Positions 16,594 to 24,100 of a stretch of DNA of 64,000 nucleotides are shown one piece after another. The notes beneath the pieces were generated by a model. The model had not been told where the DNA came from. It saw nothing but the letters and a program-made list of their open reading frames with translations, and searched no databases. How positions within the stretch are numbered: the stretch's first letter is position 1; every line of letters starts with the position of its first letter. This DNA comes from Pseudovibrio sp. Ad37 (lineage in GTDB: Bacteria > Pseudomonadota > Alphaproteobacteria > Rhizobiales > Stappiaceae): NCBI RefSeq assembly GCF_001623075.1, contig NZ_LMCF01000021.1, positions 1 to 64,000 on the forward strand, read 5' to 3'. Position numbers and translations under genes: made by a program.

Positions 16594-16609
16594 ATCCCCC
16601 TAGGGGGAT
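16594..16609. promoter_or_regulatory. Perfect 16-bp palindrome, operator of the metal sensor
   Basis: ATCCCCCTAGGGGGAT is self-complementary over all 16 bases. C/G-tract inverted repeats are the recognition sites of CsoR/RcnR-family tetramers. It is placed just upstream of the sensor gene, where binding would block transcription or translation initiation. Confidence 0.75.
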
Positions 16610-16807
16610 GTTGCAAGACGGCTGAATTTGGCAAATGTGCAGTTAAATCATTTGAATAACCCTTCGTGGTATCTTCCGCCCTATATGGATAACGGCAAGG
16701 TGGCCTGAAGACCTGAGGAAACGAGGGCTTGCTCACCAACGCAAAATGCTGAAACTGGCTTTGATTGACGGATACGCACTGCCAAAAAGGCGTGCCAGGA
16801 GAATGAC

Positions 16808-17770
16808 GTGCCGGATAATTTTGTTTTTGCAGTGGACACGGATGGCGGTGTTGACGACGCCATCGCGGTCATGATGCTCATTGGCTCAGGCAAGAAGATA
16901 GATTTCATCACGACCACATTTGGCAATGTCGATCTGGAGCAGGCAACAAAGAATATTCTGGACACGCTCGCCATCTGCAATGCAGATATTCCGGTCCATA
17001 AAGGTGCATCTGATCCAATTTCTGGTGAGCGTATCGATGCGGTTTATGTTCATGGACCAGACGGATTAGGCGGAGTGGAACGCCCCCAGCACCTCCTGAG
17101 GCATTCAGGTGAGACAGCACACAATGCTCTCCGGGATGTTCTGCGCAAAGCTGCACTCGGTGGGCCAAAACTTCAGATCTTGACCATTGGACCACTCACA
17201 AATCTGGCAGAAGTTTTGCGCGAGGAGCCGGATCTGGTCGAAGGAGTTGATCGCATCTGGTCTATGGGTGGAACCTGCCATGGACGCGGCAACGTTACGC
17301 CTGCCGCTGAGTTCAACATCCTCTGCGACCCGGAAGCGGCAAAAGCAGTGTTTTCGCAGGCGATCAACACAACGCTCATTCCATGGGAACCAAGCCTCCA
17401 TGATGCCCTCCCGGGGGATGTGGTCGATGGTATATTTGAGCGTTTGGGAGATACGATCCCAGCCAAGTTTGCAGAGCATATGTGTACGTTCATGCGAGAG
17501 CGTGGCAAGACGTGGTACCACGAAGACCTTCTCATCCTGCCTGATCCATTGGCCGCTGCTGCCCTGTTGGACTCTGAGGTCATAGCCCGAACCATTGTTT
17601 GCGGCGTACTCGTTGAAACAGGTGGAGAGTTTGCCCGCGGTGCGACTATTCTGGATCACGAGGGTAAAACGCAGGCACCTATTATCGGCATCATGGAGCG
17701 GGCAGACCGCCCTAAAGTGGAACGTATATTGGAAGGAACACTGGCAGCGCTTGCCTCGCGCCACCAGTGA
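16808..17770 (+). CDS. Inosine-uridine-type nucleoside hydrolase
   Basis: A 320-aa cytoplasmic N-ribohydrolase. The calcium-binding N-terminal motif reads DTDGGVDDAIAV (usually DTDPGxDDA, so Pro is replaced by Gly). Later signatures are LTIGPLTNLAEVL, WSMGGTCHGRGNVTPAAEFN and DPEAAKAV. It splits ribonucleosides into base and ribose; specificity is open. A GTG at 16808 with CAGGAG eight bases upstream is the start. It converges on the LysE gene, with 5 bases between the stops. A nucleoside-type BMP binding protein is encoded about 2 kb away. Confidence 0.88.
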   Translation: MPDNFVFAVDTDGGVDDAIAVMMLIGSGKKIDFITTTFGNVDLEQATKNILDTLAICNADIPVHKGASDPISGERIDAVYVHGPDGLGGVERPQHLLRHSGETAHNALRDVLRKAALGGPKLQILTIGPLTNLAEVLREEPDLVEGVDRIWSMGGTCHGRGNVTPAAEFNILCDPEAAKAVFSQAINTTLIPWEPSLHDALPGDVVDGIFERLGDTIPAKFAEHMCTFMRERGKTWYHEDLLILPDPLAAAALLDSEVIARTIVCGVLVETGGEFARGATILDHEGKTQAPIIGIMERADRPKVERILEGTLAALASRHQ

Positions 17771-17775
17771 AAACA

Positions 17776-18372
17776 TTAGAGCAGCAAGGACCATGCAGTT
17801 GCTGCAAGCATCGCGACTGCCATAGCTATTGTGATGCCGCGCATCAAAGCGCCTTCGCCAATCACCTTAAGAATTGAAACCCCAACCATTGCCCACACAC
17901 TGTGAGAGATCATTCCGCCGATCAAAAAGCCAGCTGTCAGGATCGCCGCATTCTCATAAAGTCCCATACCATTGGCCGCGAAGAAGCTGGTAAACGCCAC
18001 CAGGCTCATTGCCCAGGTTTTGGGGCTAAGTGGATGAATGAGCAAACCTTCCCAAAATGTCGGCAAGCTAACTTCGCCCTTTGGCTTGATGTTCAGCTGC
18101 ACAATGCGCCAGGCTAGGTATGTCATGTAGGCCATCGAGGCAAATTTGAAGGCATTGACCATCAGCCCCCCGCGCGCCATTAATTGCCCCAGTCCGAAAG
18201 CCACACAGAGGTTGAGCAGGAGGCTGCCCAGCTCTGCCGCTATGATAACCGGAAAGGCAGTGCGATAACCCGCGCTGGCACCAATCGCCATGAAGGTGAG
18301 GTTTCCCGGCCCCGGAGTGCCGGTCATAATGGCTACAAAAATCGCGAATGCGCTGAGCGTTGCCCAATCCAT
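17776..18372 (-). CDS. LysE/RhtB-family exporter
   Basis: A 198-aa membrane protein with the LysE signature TGTPGPGNLTFMAIGASAGY and a second conserved run, HPLSPKTWAMSLVAF. Six hydrophobic spans are visible. It is transcribed divergently from a MocR-type regulator with 82 bases between the starts, the usual arrangement when the regulator controls the exporter. The substrate is probably an amino acid or amine, inferred from family and the aminotransferase-like regulator. Confidence 0.85.
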   Translation of the reverse strand: MDWATLSAFAIFVAIMTGTPGPGNLTFMAIGASAGYRTAFPVIIAAELGSLLLNLCVAFGLGQLMARGGLMVNAFKFASMAYMTYLAWRIVQLNIKPKGEVSLPTFWEGLLIHPLSPKTWAMSLVAFTSFFAANGMGLYENAAILTAGFLIGGMISHSVWAMVGVSILKVIGEGALMRGITIAMAVAMLAATAWSLLL

Positions 18373-18391
18373 ATTGTTATTCCAGTCAATT

Positions 18392-18435
18392 GATACAATC
18401 TACACGATGTGCTAAATTATTGTATCGATCGTATC
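18392..18435. promoter_or_regulatory. GATACAAT/ATTGTATC inverted repeat in the LysE-MocR divergent region
   Basis: GATACAAT (18392-18399) and its exact complement ATTGTATC (18419-18426) are followed by a third partial copy, CGTATC (18430-18435). Repeated sites of this kind in a divergent promoter fit a MocR dimer operator. Confidence 0.55.
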
Positions 18436-18454
18436 TATCAATCTCTTTATTGTT

Positions 18455-19876
18455 ATGAATACAATGTGGAAGCCTGACCCAAACAAGCTCTCAAGCCCAA
18501 AATACCTAAGTATTGCAACGGCTTTGGAACAAGACATCCAAACTGGCCGCCTTGTGGAAGGTGACAAGCTTCCGCCTCAGCGCGAGCTCGCCTATCAGCT
18601 TGGAGTAACGCTTGGTACAATCACGCGGGCTTATGCCGAGGCTGAGCGTAGAAAACTGGTGCGTGGAGAAACGGGCAGGGGCACATTCATTGCCAAGACA
18701 GCAAATGTGCATTCACCACTGATGCTGATGCCAAATACAGAAGGCATTCAGAGCTATGATTTAGCTCGCAACTTGGGTCTGGCACACCTCAACCCGGATC
18801 TTGGCCAAATACTCAAGCAATTGAGCAATGACCCTCTGGTCAACTCACTGAATGAATACGGTCCGTCTGAGGGGACGTTCTATCATCGGGAGATAGGCGC
18901 GCAGTTTCTCTCAGAGTTCTATGGCGCGCCTGCGAATGCCAACCAGACACTCGTTACATGTGGGGCACAACATGGCATTCAGATCGCCATGTTAGCCATG
19001 TTCAACCGTGGTGATGTCGTTGCTGTAGATGAGATGATCTATCCGCCTATTCTGTCTGTGCTCCCGGCTCTGGGCCTACAAATTGTACCCATTGAAGCCG
19101 AACGGGATGAGAACGGGCATATGGGGGCTATGTCTGCTGATGCATTGGAGGAGGCTTGCACTAAGCATGACATCCGTGGCGTCTTTTTGATACCAAACGC
19201 ACAGAACCCGACAACTCATACGCTGAGTAATGCCGAGCGCCAGAGACTGGCAACTGTGATCGAAAAGCACAACCTCACGGTTATTGAGGACGATCCCTAT
19301 ACGCCCTTCATTTCCCGCAAGCAGAAGAGCTTTCTTGAGCTGGTGCCAGAGAACACTGTTCTGATCGGTTCCCCCTCCAAAGTCATGTCAGCTGGGTTGC
19401 GCACTGGCTACATCCATGTCCCGGGTAATGTCAAAACAGCCTTTGCCAACGCCATTGGTGAAAGCACATGGATGGCAGCTCCGCTCAACGTGGAGATTGT
19501 GTCCAGATGGATTACAGGTGGGGAACTGCAAGAAACGCTGCAGAGAAAACGAGAAGTTCTGAGGCAACGCTATCTGCACATCAAAGAGATGTTTCCAAAC
19601 AACGTGCTGCAAGGCGGTGAGGAAAAACTCTTCATATGGCTGCAACTCCCAGAACAGCAAAGTGCAGAATTGGTGGCGCAAGCGGCTCTTTTGAGGGGCG
19701 TGGAAGTCCTGTCGCACCGCAATTTTCAGGCAATGCCACGCACGGACATCAACGCATTGCGTGTCAGCCTGTCAACGATCGCGCATCATAAGCACTTTGA
19801 AGAAGCGATATCTCTTCTGAAAGCGTCAATCGAACATCTGGAAGTCATACAGACCCCAAGACCAATGGTGGGGTAG
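18455..19876 (+). CDS. MocR/PdxR-family regulator (GntR wHTH + aminotransferase-like domain)
   Basis: A 473-aa protein. Residues about 10-75 form a GntR winged helix (LVEGDKLPPQRELAYQLGVTLGTITRAYAEAER). The rest is a fold-type I aminotransferase domain with FLIPNAQNPTTHTLS and the PLP-lysine region LIGSPSKVMSAGLRTGY, where the Lys is present. MocR proteins sense PLP or amino compounds and usually control a divergent neighbour, here the LysE exporter. The ATG at 18455 overlaps an ATACAAT element; ATG 18464 is an alternative start. Confidence 0.9.
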   Translation: MNTMWKPDPNKLSSPKYLSIATALEQDIQTGRLVEGDKLPPQRELAYQLGVTLGTITRAYAEAERRKLVRGETGRGTFIAKTANVHSPLMLMPNTEGIQSYDLARNLGLAHLNPDLGQILKQLSNDPLVNSLNEYGPSEGTFYHREIGAQFLSEFYGAPANANQTLVTCGAQHGIQIAMLAMFNRGDVVAVDEMIYPPILSVLPALGLQIVPIEAERDENGHMGAMSADALEEACTKHDIRGVFLIPNAQNPTTHTLSNAERQRLATVIEKHNLTVIEDDPYTPFISRKQKSFLELVPENTVLIGSPSKVMSAGLRTGYIHVPGNVKTAFANAIGESTWMAAPLNVEIVSRWITGGELQETLQRKREVLRQRYLHIKEMFPNNVLQGGEEKLFIWLQLPEQQSAELVAQAALLRGVEVLSHRNFQAMPRTDINALRVSLSTIAHHKHFEEAISLLKASIEHLEVIQTPRPMVG

Positions 19877-19881
19877 AGCAT

Positions 19882-19916
19882 AAAAAAAAGCCCCCGCCTG
19901 TGTTCAGGCAGGGGCT
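19882..19916 (-). terminator. Rho-independent terminator after BMP gene
   Basis: AGCCCCCGCCTG and CAGGCAGGGGCT pair around TGTT, with one A-C mismatch. The A-run on the plus side becomes the T-run on the minus strand, so it terminates the BMP-family gene. Confidence 0.85.
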
Positions 19917-19950
19917 AATCTCTGACCTAAGCCAGCATACTAAGCAAATC

Positions 19951-20952
19951 TTAGTATGGGCAAGCCATGTCGCTCATGTAGTCATGAACGGTGATTTTGC
20001 CGGAAATGATGTCTGCGCGAGCTGCTTCAACTGCTGCTTTCATTTCTTCGCTAACCAGTGGAGCGTTGTTTTCGTCCATTGCGTAGCCAACACCGTCTTC
20101 AGCAAGGCCAAGAGACTGGATGCCGGTGGTGAAGTTGCCTTCTTTTGCATCCATGAATGCATTTGCAACCGCAACGTCAACGCGCTTAACCATGGAGGTT
20201 AGCACTTTGCCTGGAGCCAGATGGTTCTGGTTGGAGTCAACGCCGATGAACTTCTTGTCTTCATCAACAGCTGCCTGAAGAACACCAAGGCCGGTACCGC
20301 CAGCAGCAGCAAAGATTACGTCTGCGCCACGTGCGAAGTGAGACTTAGCAAGCTCGCCACCTTTAACCGGATCGTTCCATGCAGCTGGTGTAGTACCAGT
20401 CATGTTTGCGAAGACTTCACCGTCTTTGTTGGTGGTCAGTGCGCCCTGCTTGTAACCACAGGAGAACTTGGAGATCAGCGGAATATCCATGCCGCCCACA
20501 AAGCCAACCTTGCCGGTCTCGGATGAGAGCATTGCCATCATACCAACAAGGTAAGAACCTTCCTGCTCTTTAAAGACAACAGAACGTACGTTTGGCAGAT
20601 CTACAACAGAGTCGATGATAGCAAAGCTGACATCTGGGAATTCTTTAGCAACTTTTTCAACTGGAGCAGCCTGCGCGAAGCCCATTGCAACGATTGGGTT
20701 CATGCCACGGCGCGCAAAGTTGCGAAGAGCCTGCTCACGCTGGGAAGCGTTGGAGATCTCAAATTCGCGATACTCGATACCGGTCTCAGCCTTGAAAGCC
20801 TCAGCACCATTATAGGCAGCTTCGTTGAATGACTTGTCGAACTTGCCGCCCATGTCAAAGATAACTGCAGGCTTAAAGTCCGCTGCCATAGCAGTTGTGC
20901 TCATTGCTGCTGCCAATACTGCAGTTGCAGCGATGGTTTTGATGGATTTCAT
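19951..20952 (-). CDS. BMP-family (PnrA-like) ABC transporter binding protein
   Basis: A 333-aa periplasmic protein with signal peptide MKSIKTIAATAVLAAAMSTTAMA. The mature part opens VIFDMGGKFDKSFNEAAYNGA, the BMP signature, and has VFKEQEGSYLVGMMA and DVIFAAAGGTGLGVLQAA. BMP proteins bind nucleosides or related compounds for import. The start is chosen at ATG 20952 because GGAGG lies 7-8 bases upstream, too close to the ATG at 20958. No permease or ATPase genes adjoin, so it either serves a transporter elsewhere or is an orphan. Confidence 0.9.
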   Translation of the reverse strand: MKSIKTIAATAVLAAAMSTTAMAADFKPAVIFDMGGKFDKSFNEAAYNGAEAFKAETGIEYREFEISNASQREQALRNFARRGMNPIVAMGFAQAAPVEKVAKEFPDVSFAIIDSVVDLPNVRSVVFKEQEGSYLVGMMAMLSSETGKVGFVGGMDIPLISKFSCGYKQGALTTNKDGEVFANMTGTTPAAWNDPVKGGELAKSHFARGADVIFAAAGGTGLGVLQAAVDEDKKFIGVDSNQNHLAPGKVLTSMVKRVDVAVANAFMDAKEGNFTTGIQSLGLAEDGVGYAMDENNAPLVSEEMKAAVEAARADIISGKITVHDYMSDMACPY

Positions 20953-21324
20953 ACCCATTCCTCCGTTATATCCCAATGGGAAATCTTCACGTTGCCCCGT
21001 CACCAAGTCCGTCTTCACCACTAAATCCCAACCTGGAGACTCACCTCATTGAGGTGAACGTCTAAGTGCATAACTTCCCCTGCGTAAGTCCAGCTAAGTG
21101 TTAGCTTGTCCTTAATTATGCGCTTATAGGTTGTCCAAAACGATCAGGCATGTTGAAAACAGTTATGTGTACGGTCTTTAGTTGGACACATGCCGGTGGT
21201 AGGATCAAGGTTAAAATGCGAATAAATATATCAGGACTGCAAAAATTTTCAGTTATCCGCCAATTTGGCTACTTTTATTCGTTAGAAAGATCAAAATTGC
21301 TTAGTGAACATGCAGGAGTTTGGG
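20953..21324. other. Divergent intergenic region, BMP/lytic transglycosylase
   Basis: No gene is seen. The region contains the TCACCTC-ATT-GAGGTGA palindrome (listed separately) and a distant TGTCCAA / TTGGACA pair near 21133 and 21183. Confidence 0.5.
21041..21057. promoter_or_regulatory. Palindrome upstream of BMP gene
   Basis: TCACCTC-ATT-GAGGTGA is a perfect 7-3-7 inverted repeat, 89 bases upstream of the BMP start. It has the size of a repressor operator; the regulator is unknown. Confidence 0.4.
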
Positions 21325-22170
21325 GTGTTCGAATCATTTATTGACAAGGTTAAATTCAAAACCAGAAAAGCCGGGCTATTACTTGGCGCTGGTCTGGTGT
21401 TGCTAGGCGTATCTTCTGCTCAAGCCGCAACCTGTGGCGATACAGGGGCAGGCTTTGACCGCTGGCTGTCATCCTACAAAAAGACGCTCCAGTCCCAGGG
21501 GATCTCAAAAGCAACGTTAAACAGGTCTCTGAGTAGCGTAACTTATAACCGCAAGGTGATCGGTTACGACCGGAATCAGAAATCTTTCAAGCTCAGCTTT
21601 AAGGAGTTCTACAAGCTCCGCGTCAACAACGCCCTCATAAACAAGGGCCGTAGATTGATGAAGAAACACGACAGGCTTTTCACGCGTATAGAGAACGAAT
21701 TTGGAGTTCCTCGTGAGATCATCACCGCCATCTGGGGCCTGGAGACTGGTTACGGGCGTGGCATAGGCAATATGAGCACCATACGCTCTCTGGCAACTTT
21801 GGCTTATGATTGCCGCCGTGCTGATTTCTTCCGCAATGAGCTCTATCATGCGCTGCTCATCGTCCAGAAGGGCGACTTGAAGCCGAGCGAAATGAAGGGA
21901 GCTTGGGCAGGTGAGTTGGGCCAGACCCAGTTCCTTGCATCCTCCTACATCAAGTTCGCGATTGACTACAGCGGTGATGGCAAACGGGATCTGCTATACA
22001 ACACCTCAGATACTTTGGCTTCCACCGCGCACTTCCTCATGTCTTACGGTTGGCGGCCGGGTCAACCTTGGGGACCGGGCACACCTAACTACGGGGTGAT
22101 CCGCTCTTGGAATCGTGCTGGCGTATATGTCAAAACAATCCAGATCATGGCTGAAAAACTGAGCAAGTAA
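21325..22170 (+). CDS. Lytic murein transglycosylase, MltB/SLT_2 type
   Basis: About 281 aa. A signal peptide (KAGLLLGAGLVLLGVSSAQA) is followed by the SLT_2 domain: FDRWLSSYKKTLQSQGIS, the catalytic Glu in AIWGLETGYGRGIG, YDCRRADFFRNELYHAL, and WAGELGQTQFLASSYIKFA. It cleaves peptidoglycan glycan strands with 1,6-anhydro ring formation in the periplasm. The start is uncertain: GTG 21325 has GCAGGAG at the right distance, while GTG 21304 and ATG 21310 in the same frame lack a ribosome site. It is a single gene that converges on the effector locus. Confidence 0.85.
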   Translation: MFESFIDKVKFKTRKAGLLLGAGLVLLGVSSAQAATCGDTGAGFDRWLSSYKKTLQSQGISKATLNRSLSSVTYNRKVIGYDRNQKSFKLSFKEFYKLRVNNALINKGRRLMKKHDRLFTRIENEFGVPREIITAIWGLETGYGRGIGNMSTIRSLATLAYDCRRADFFRNELYHALLIVQKGDLKPSEMKGAWAGELGQTQFLASSYIKFAIDYSGDGKRDLLYNTSDTLASTAHFLMSYGWRPGQPWGPGTPNYGVIRSWNRAGVYVKTIQIMAEKLSK

Positions 22171-22186
22171 TTCAGCCTGAGAATTA

Positions 22187-22227
22187 CAGAATAGGCCGCT
22201 GAGAATAAAACTCAGCGGCCTATTCTG
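22187..22227. terminator. Long perfect hairpin between convergent genes
   Basis: CAGAATAGGCCGCTGAG and CTCAGCGGCCTATTCTG form a perfect 17-bp stem with an AATAAAA loop. There is little T-run on either side, but the placement between convergent genes fits a bidirectional terminator. Confidence 0.7.
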
Positions 22228-22242
22228 TATGAGTGATGACTG

Positions 22243-23079
22243 CTAGTCAGCGCGGTTAATTAGTGCATTGAAGAAATTGGTTTTGAGAGCAAGTGCCCTT
22301 ATCGGGTCCGCGTTGTTGCCTTCAGCAATGTTGGGAGCCATTACAATTCCAATGTTTCGTGCATCCATTTTATTCTTCGATTGATGTTCGAGCACCATCG
22401 TTGAAAACTTGATAGCGTCTTGAACCATTTCGGGTAACTCATTTACCGGTGGCAAGTTTCCGGGTCCCGGTAGTAACGAAAGGGGAAGATCGAAGTCTCT
22501 CATGAAGGCCAACATTTTTGCAGATTCAGTATTTGTCAGGTTATCTCTCAGATTTTGCTTGAAAACACTTGTGAGGTCGTGTTCTGAAAAGCTTTCAAAA
22601 TCCACGGAGTGTCGAGCGGCAATCAGCTGCTGAATACTAGCCCGTTGACCAGGTACACGAGCTATCCCCACGCTCTTCAGCAAATCTGGGTTCTTTATAA
22701 AGTGCTGAATGATGTTCTTGTTTTGCTCTTCAGCTTCTTGTTTACGCTGTTCAGCGAAGTAGACGCCTGCCGAGATCTGCTTTGCAGTCAAACTGTGTGA
22801 TTTTCCATCCGTATAACCGCAGGCTTTGCAAGCATACTGGTAAGCCTGACTACCCGACCTTTTGCCGTATTCGTTTTGCAGTGCAGTACGAAAAGTGCCT
22901 TGATCGACTGTTTTTCGAGTATGATCAACTGTGTGCTGCTTAACCCAGGAAACCACACGCCCCAAATGTGTCGTTTGGGTTTCCCGTTTTGCTAAGCTGC
23001 CATCAGTGATAGTTAGTTTCTGATCCCGACCGACAAAATCAGAGATACCTTGAAAAATGCTCAGATTAATTGCTGTCAT
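22243..23079 (-). CDS. Putative type III effector with a eukaryotic-type RhoGAP domain
   Basis: A 278-aa protein. Residues 1-110 have no signal peptide and look like a secretion/chaperone-binding region (LTITDGSLAKRETQTTHLGR). Residues about 115-275 read as RhoGAP. The arginine-finger loop is SVGIARVPGQRASIQQLIAA (Arg141, family GIFRVSG). The LK-x-x-LR motif is SVFKQNLRDNL (Lys174), followed by LPPVN (209-213). The signature NKMDARNIGIVMAPNI (236-251) contains the conserved Asn242. These three residues form the catalytic set of RhoGAPs, which switch Rho/Rac/Cdc42 off. Its ATG overlaps the stop of a CesT-like chaperone gene. Translocation into host cells is inferred. Known bacterial GAP toxins (YopE, ExoS, SptP) have a different fold. 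Confidence 0.78.
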   Translation of the reverse strand: MTAINLSIFQGISDFVGRDQKLTITDGSLAKRETQTTHLGRVVSWVKQHTVDHTRKTVDQGTFRTALQNEYGKRSGSQAYQYACKACGYTDGKSHSLTAKQISAGVYFAEQRKQEAEEQNKNIIQHFIKNPDLLKSVGIARVPGQRASIQQLIAARHSVDFESFSEHDLTSVFKQNLRDNLTNTESAKMLAFMRDFDLPLSLLPGPGNLPPVNELPEMVQDAIKFSTMVLEHQSKNKMDARNIGIVMAPNIAEGNNADPIRALALKTNFFNALINRAD

Positions 23080-23549
23080 ACTCTCATACCCAAAGTTTCA
23101 AAAGAAGGTTCAGCGATAACAGGCGTAGAGTGTTGCCAGTCCATTTGAAGAGGTGCGGTACTGTTCAGTCGTTCATGCCAGGCGGCAGATGTACTGATGA
23201 ACAGATCCAGCTTTTCCTGCAGCGTAAAAGAGGACTTATCGGCAATGCTAACCACCTGAGACAGATTGATGTGATCTGTCGCCGGATCAAGGTTGAAGCT
23301 CATGCCGTGTCCGTGTGTGAGGACACAGTTTGTCTGCATGAGAGCCTGCAGCTTCTCCAGGTCACTGCAAGGCTGCGTGCACAGCACGGCATTGAACAAG
23401 AGCGTCTGTGTCGAATCGCGCCACTGCACGTTCATAAAGAGCTCATGCTCCAGCCCAAGCAAGAGCGTGTTGTCTTCATTCAAAGACAGACCATCAAGGC
23501 CAATCCTTCGCCCGATCTCGTTAAAGAGTTCATCTAGTAGTTGATGCAT
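23076..23549 (-). CDS. CesT/Tir-family type III secretion chaperone
   Basis: A 157-aa cytoplasmic protein. It opens with the class I chaperone pattern: an amphipathic helix and Gly turn (LLDELFNEIGRRIGLDGLSL), then short strands (NTLLLGLEHELFMNVQW, TLLFNAVLC), a helix (DLEKLQALMQTN) and a further strand pair (GMSFNLDPATDHINLSQVV). Class I chaperones dimerise and keep one effector unfolded for the secretion apparatus. The effector gene follows with an ATGA overlap, the classical coupled order. No needle-complex gene is in the window, so the apparatus must be elsewhere. Confidence 0.72.
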   Translation of the reverse strand: MHQLLDELFNEIGRRIGLDGLSLNEDNTLLLGLEHELFMNVQWRDSTQTLLFNAVLCTQPCSDLEKLQALMQTNCVLTHGHGMSFNLDPATDHINLSQVVSIADKSSFTLQEKLDLFISTSAAWHERLNSTAPLQMDWQHSTPVIAEPSFETLGMRV

Positions 23550-23611
23550 GACTTTCTCAACTTTCCTGAAGCAGACAAACCTTGCGGCTTAAACACTTTC
23601 TGCTGTTAAAA

Positions 23612-23752
23612 TCAGACTAGCATTCCTTTTGCGACAATCCTGTTCTGGCCATCAGTAAGCCGACAGACAGTTCCGGCAAGTAGCGCTTTCAATATGCGAG
23701 CTTGGATGGATTTCAGATTGTTGCAGTCAGTGCCGCCCTGAACGTCGGCCAT
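23612..23752 (-). CDS. Small ORF (46 aa), hypothetical
   Basis: Reads MADVQGGTDCNNLKSIQARI and ends ...RLTDGQNRIVAKGMLV. It overlaps the 3' part of the 40-aa frame at 23727-23849 in another frame. The two together could be one small gene with a frameshift (joined near GRRSG/GGTD), or a coupled pair of micro-proteins. No family is recognised. It lies upstream of, and in the same direction as, the chaperone/effector pair. Confidence 0.3.
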   Translation of the reverse strand: MADVQGGTDCNNLKSIQARILKALLAGTVCRLTDGQNRIVAKGMLV

Positions 23753-23849
23753 CGACAAGCTGCACCACATGATCAGCCTCGTGGTACACCAGTTCTGGTA
23801 GACTACCTATCTTGCGAATACCTGTGATGTCTCGGTTTGCGTTATGCAT
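23727..23849 (-). CDS. Small ORF (40 aa), hypothetical
   Basis: Starts MHNANRDITGIRKIGSLPEL with a good ribosome site (GAGGGG, about 7 bases upstream of ATG 23849). It ends at TGA 23727-23729 inside the next small frame. It was found by reading the minus strand of an otherwise empty 550-base gap (23550-24100). It may be the 5' half of a frameshifted gene whose 3' half is at 23612-23752. The function is unknown. Confidence 0.35.
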   Translation of the reverse strand: MHNANRDITGIRKIGSLPELVYHEADHVVQLVDGRRSGRH

Positions 23850-24003
23850 CGTGTTTCCCCTCAAATACGTTGCTTAAGAAGAAGTTAGCGAGTCATCAGT
23901 GCCTGCGATGTGCTGAAAGAAACAATCTATTTGAAAATGCAAATAAAAATAAAGTGCTGGAAAGCTCAAGATATTTTGAACTTGAACACCACTACAAATA
24001 ACA

Positions 24004-24030
24004 AAGGCCCCGAAGATGTTTCGGAGCCTT
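24004..24030 (-). terminator. Terminator after folD
   Basis: On the minus strand, AAGGCTCCGAA pairs with TTCGGGGCCTT around an ACATC loop with one mismatch, then TTTGTTATTT. It lies 71 bases past the folD stop. Confidence 0.65.
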
Positions 24031-24100
24031 ATCTATAAATCGATTGCAACTGTATAGGTGAGCCAGAGACAAAGAATGTTTGTCTGGCTGGCGCAGTGCC

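Noticed and set aside
21304-22170. Lytic transglycosylase as part of the type III module
   Set aside because: It is convergent with the effector pair, separated by a terminator hairpin, and is an ordinary MltB-type housekeeping enzyme.
22187-22227. Long hairpin as a mobile-repeat (REP-like) unit
   Set aside because: Only one copy was noticed, and its place between convergent genes is explained by termination.
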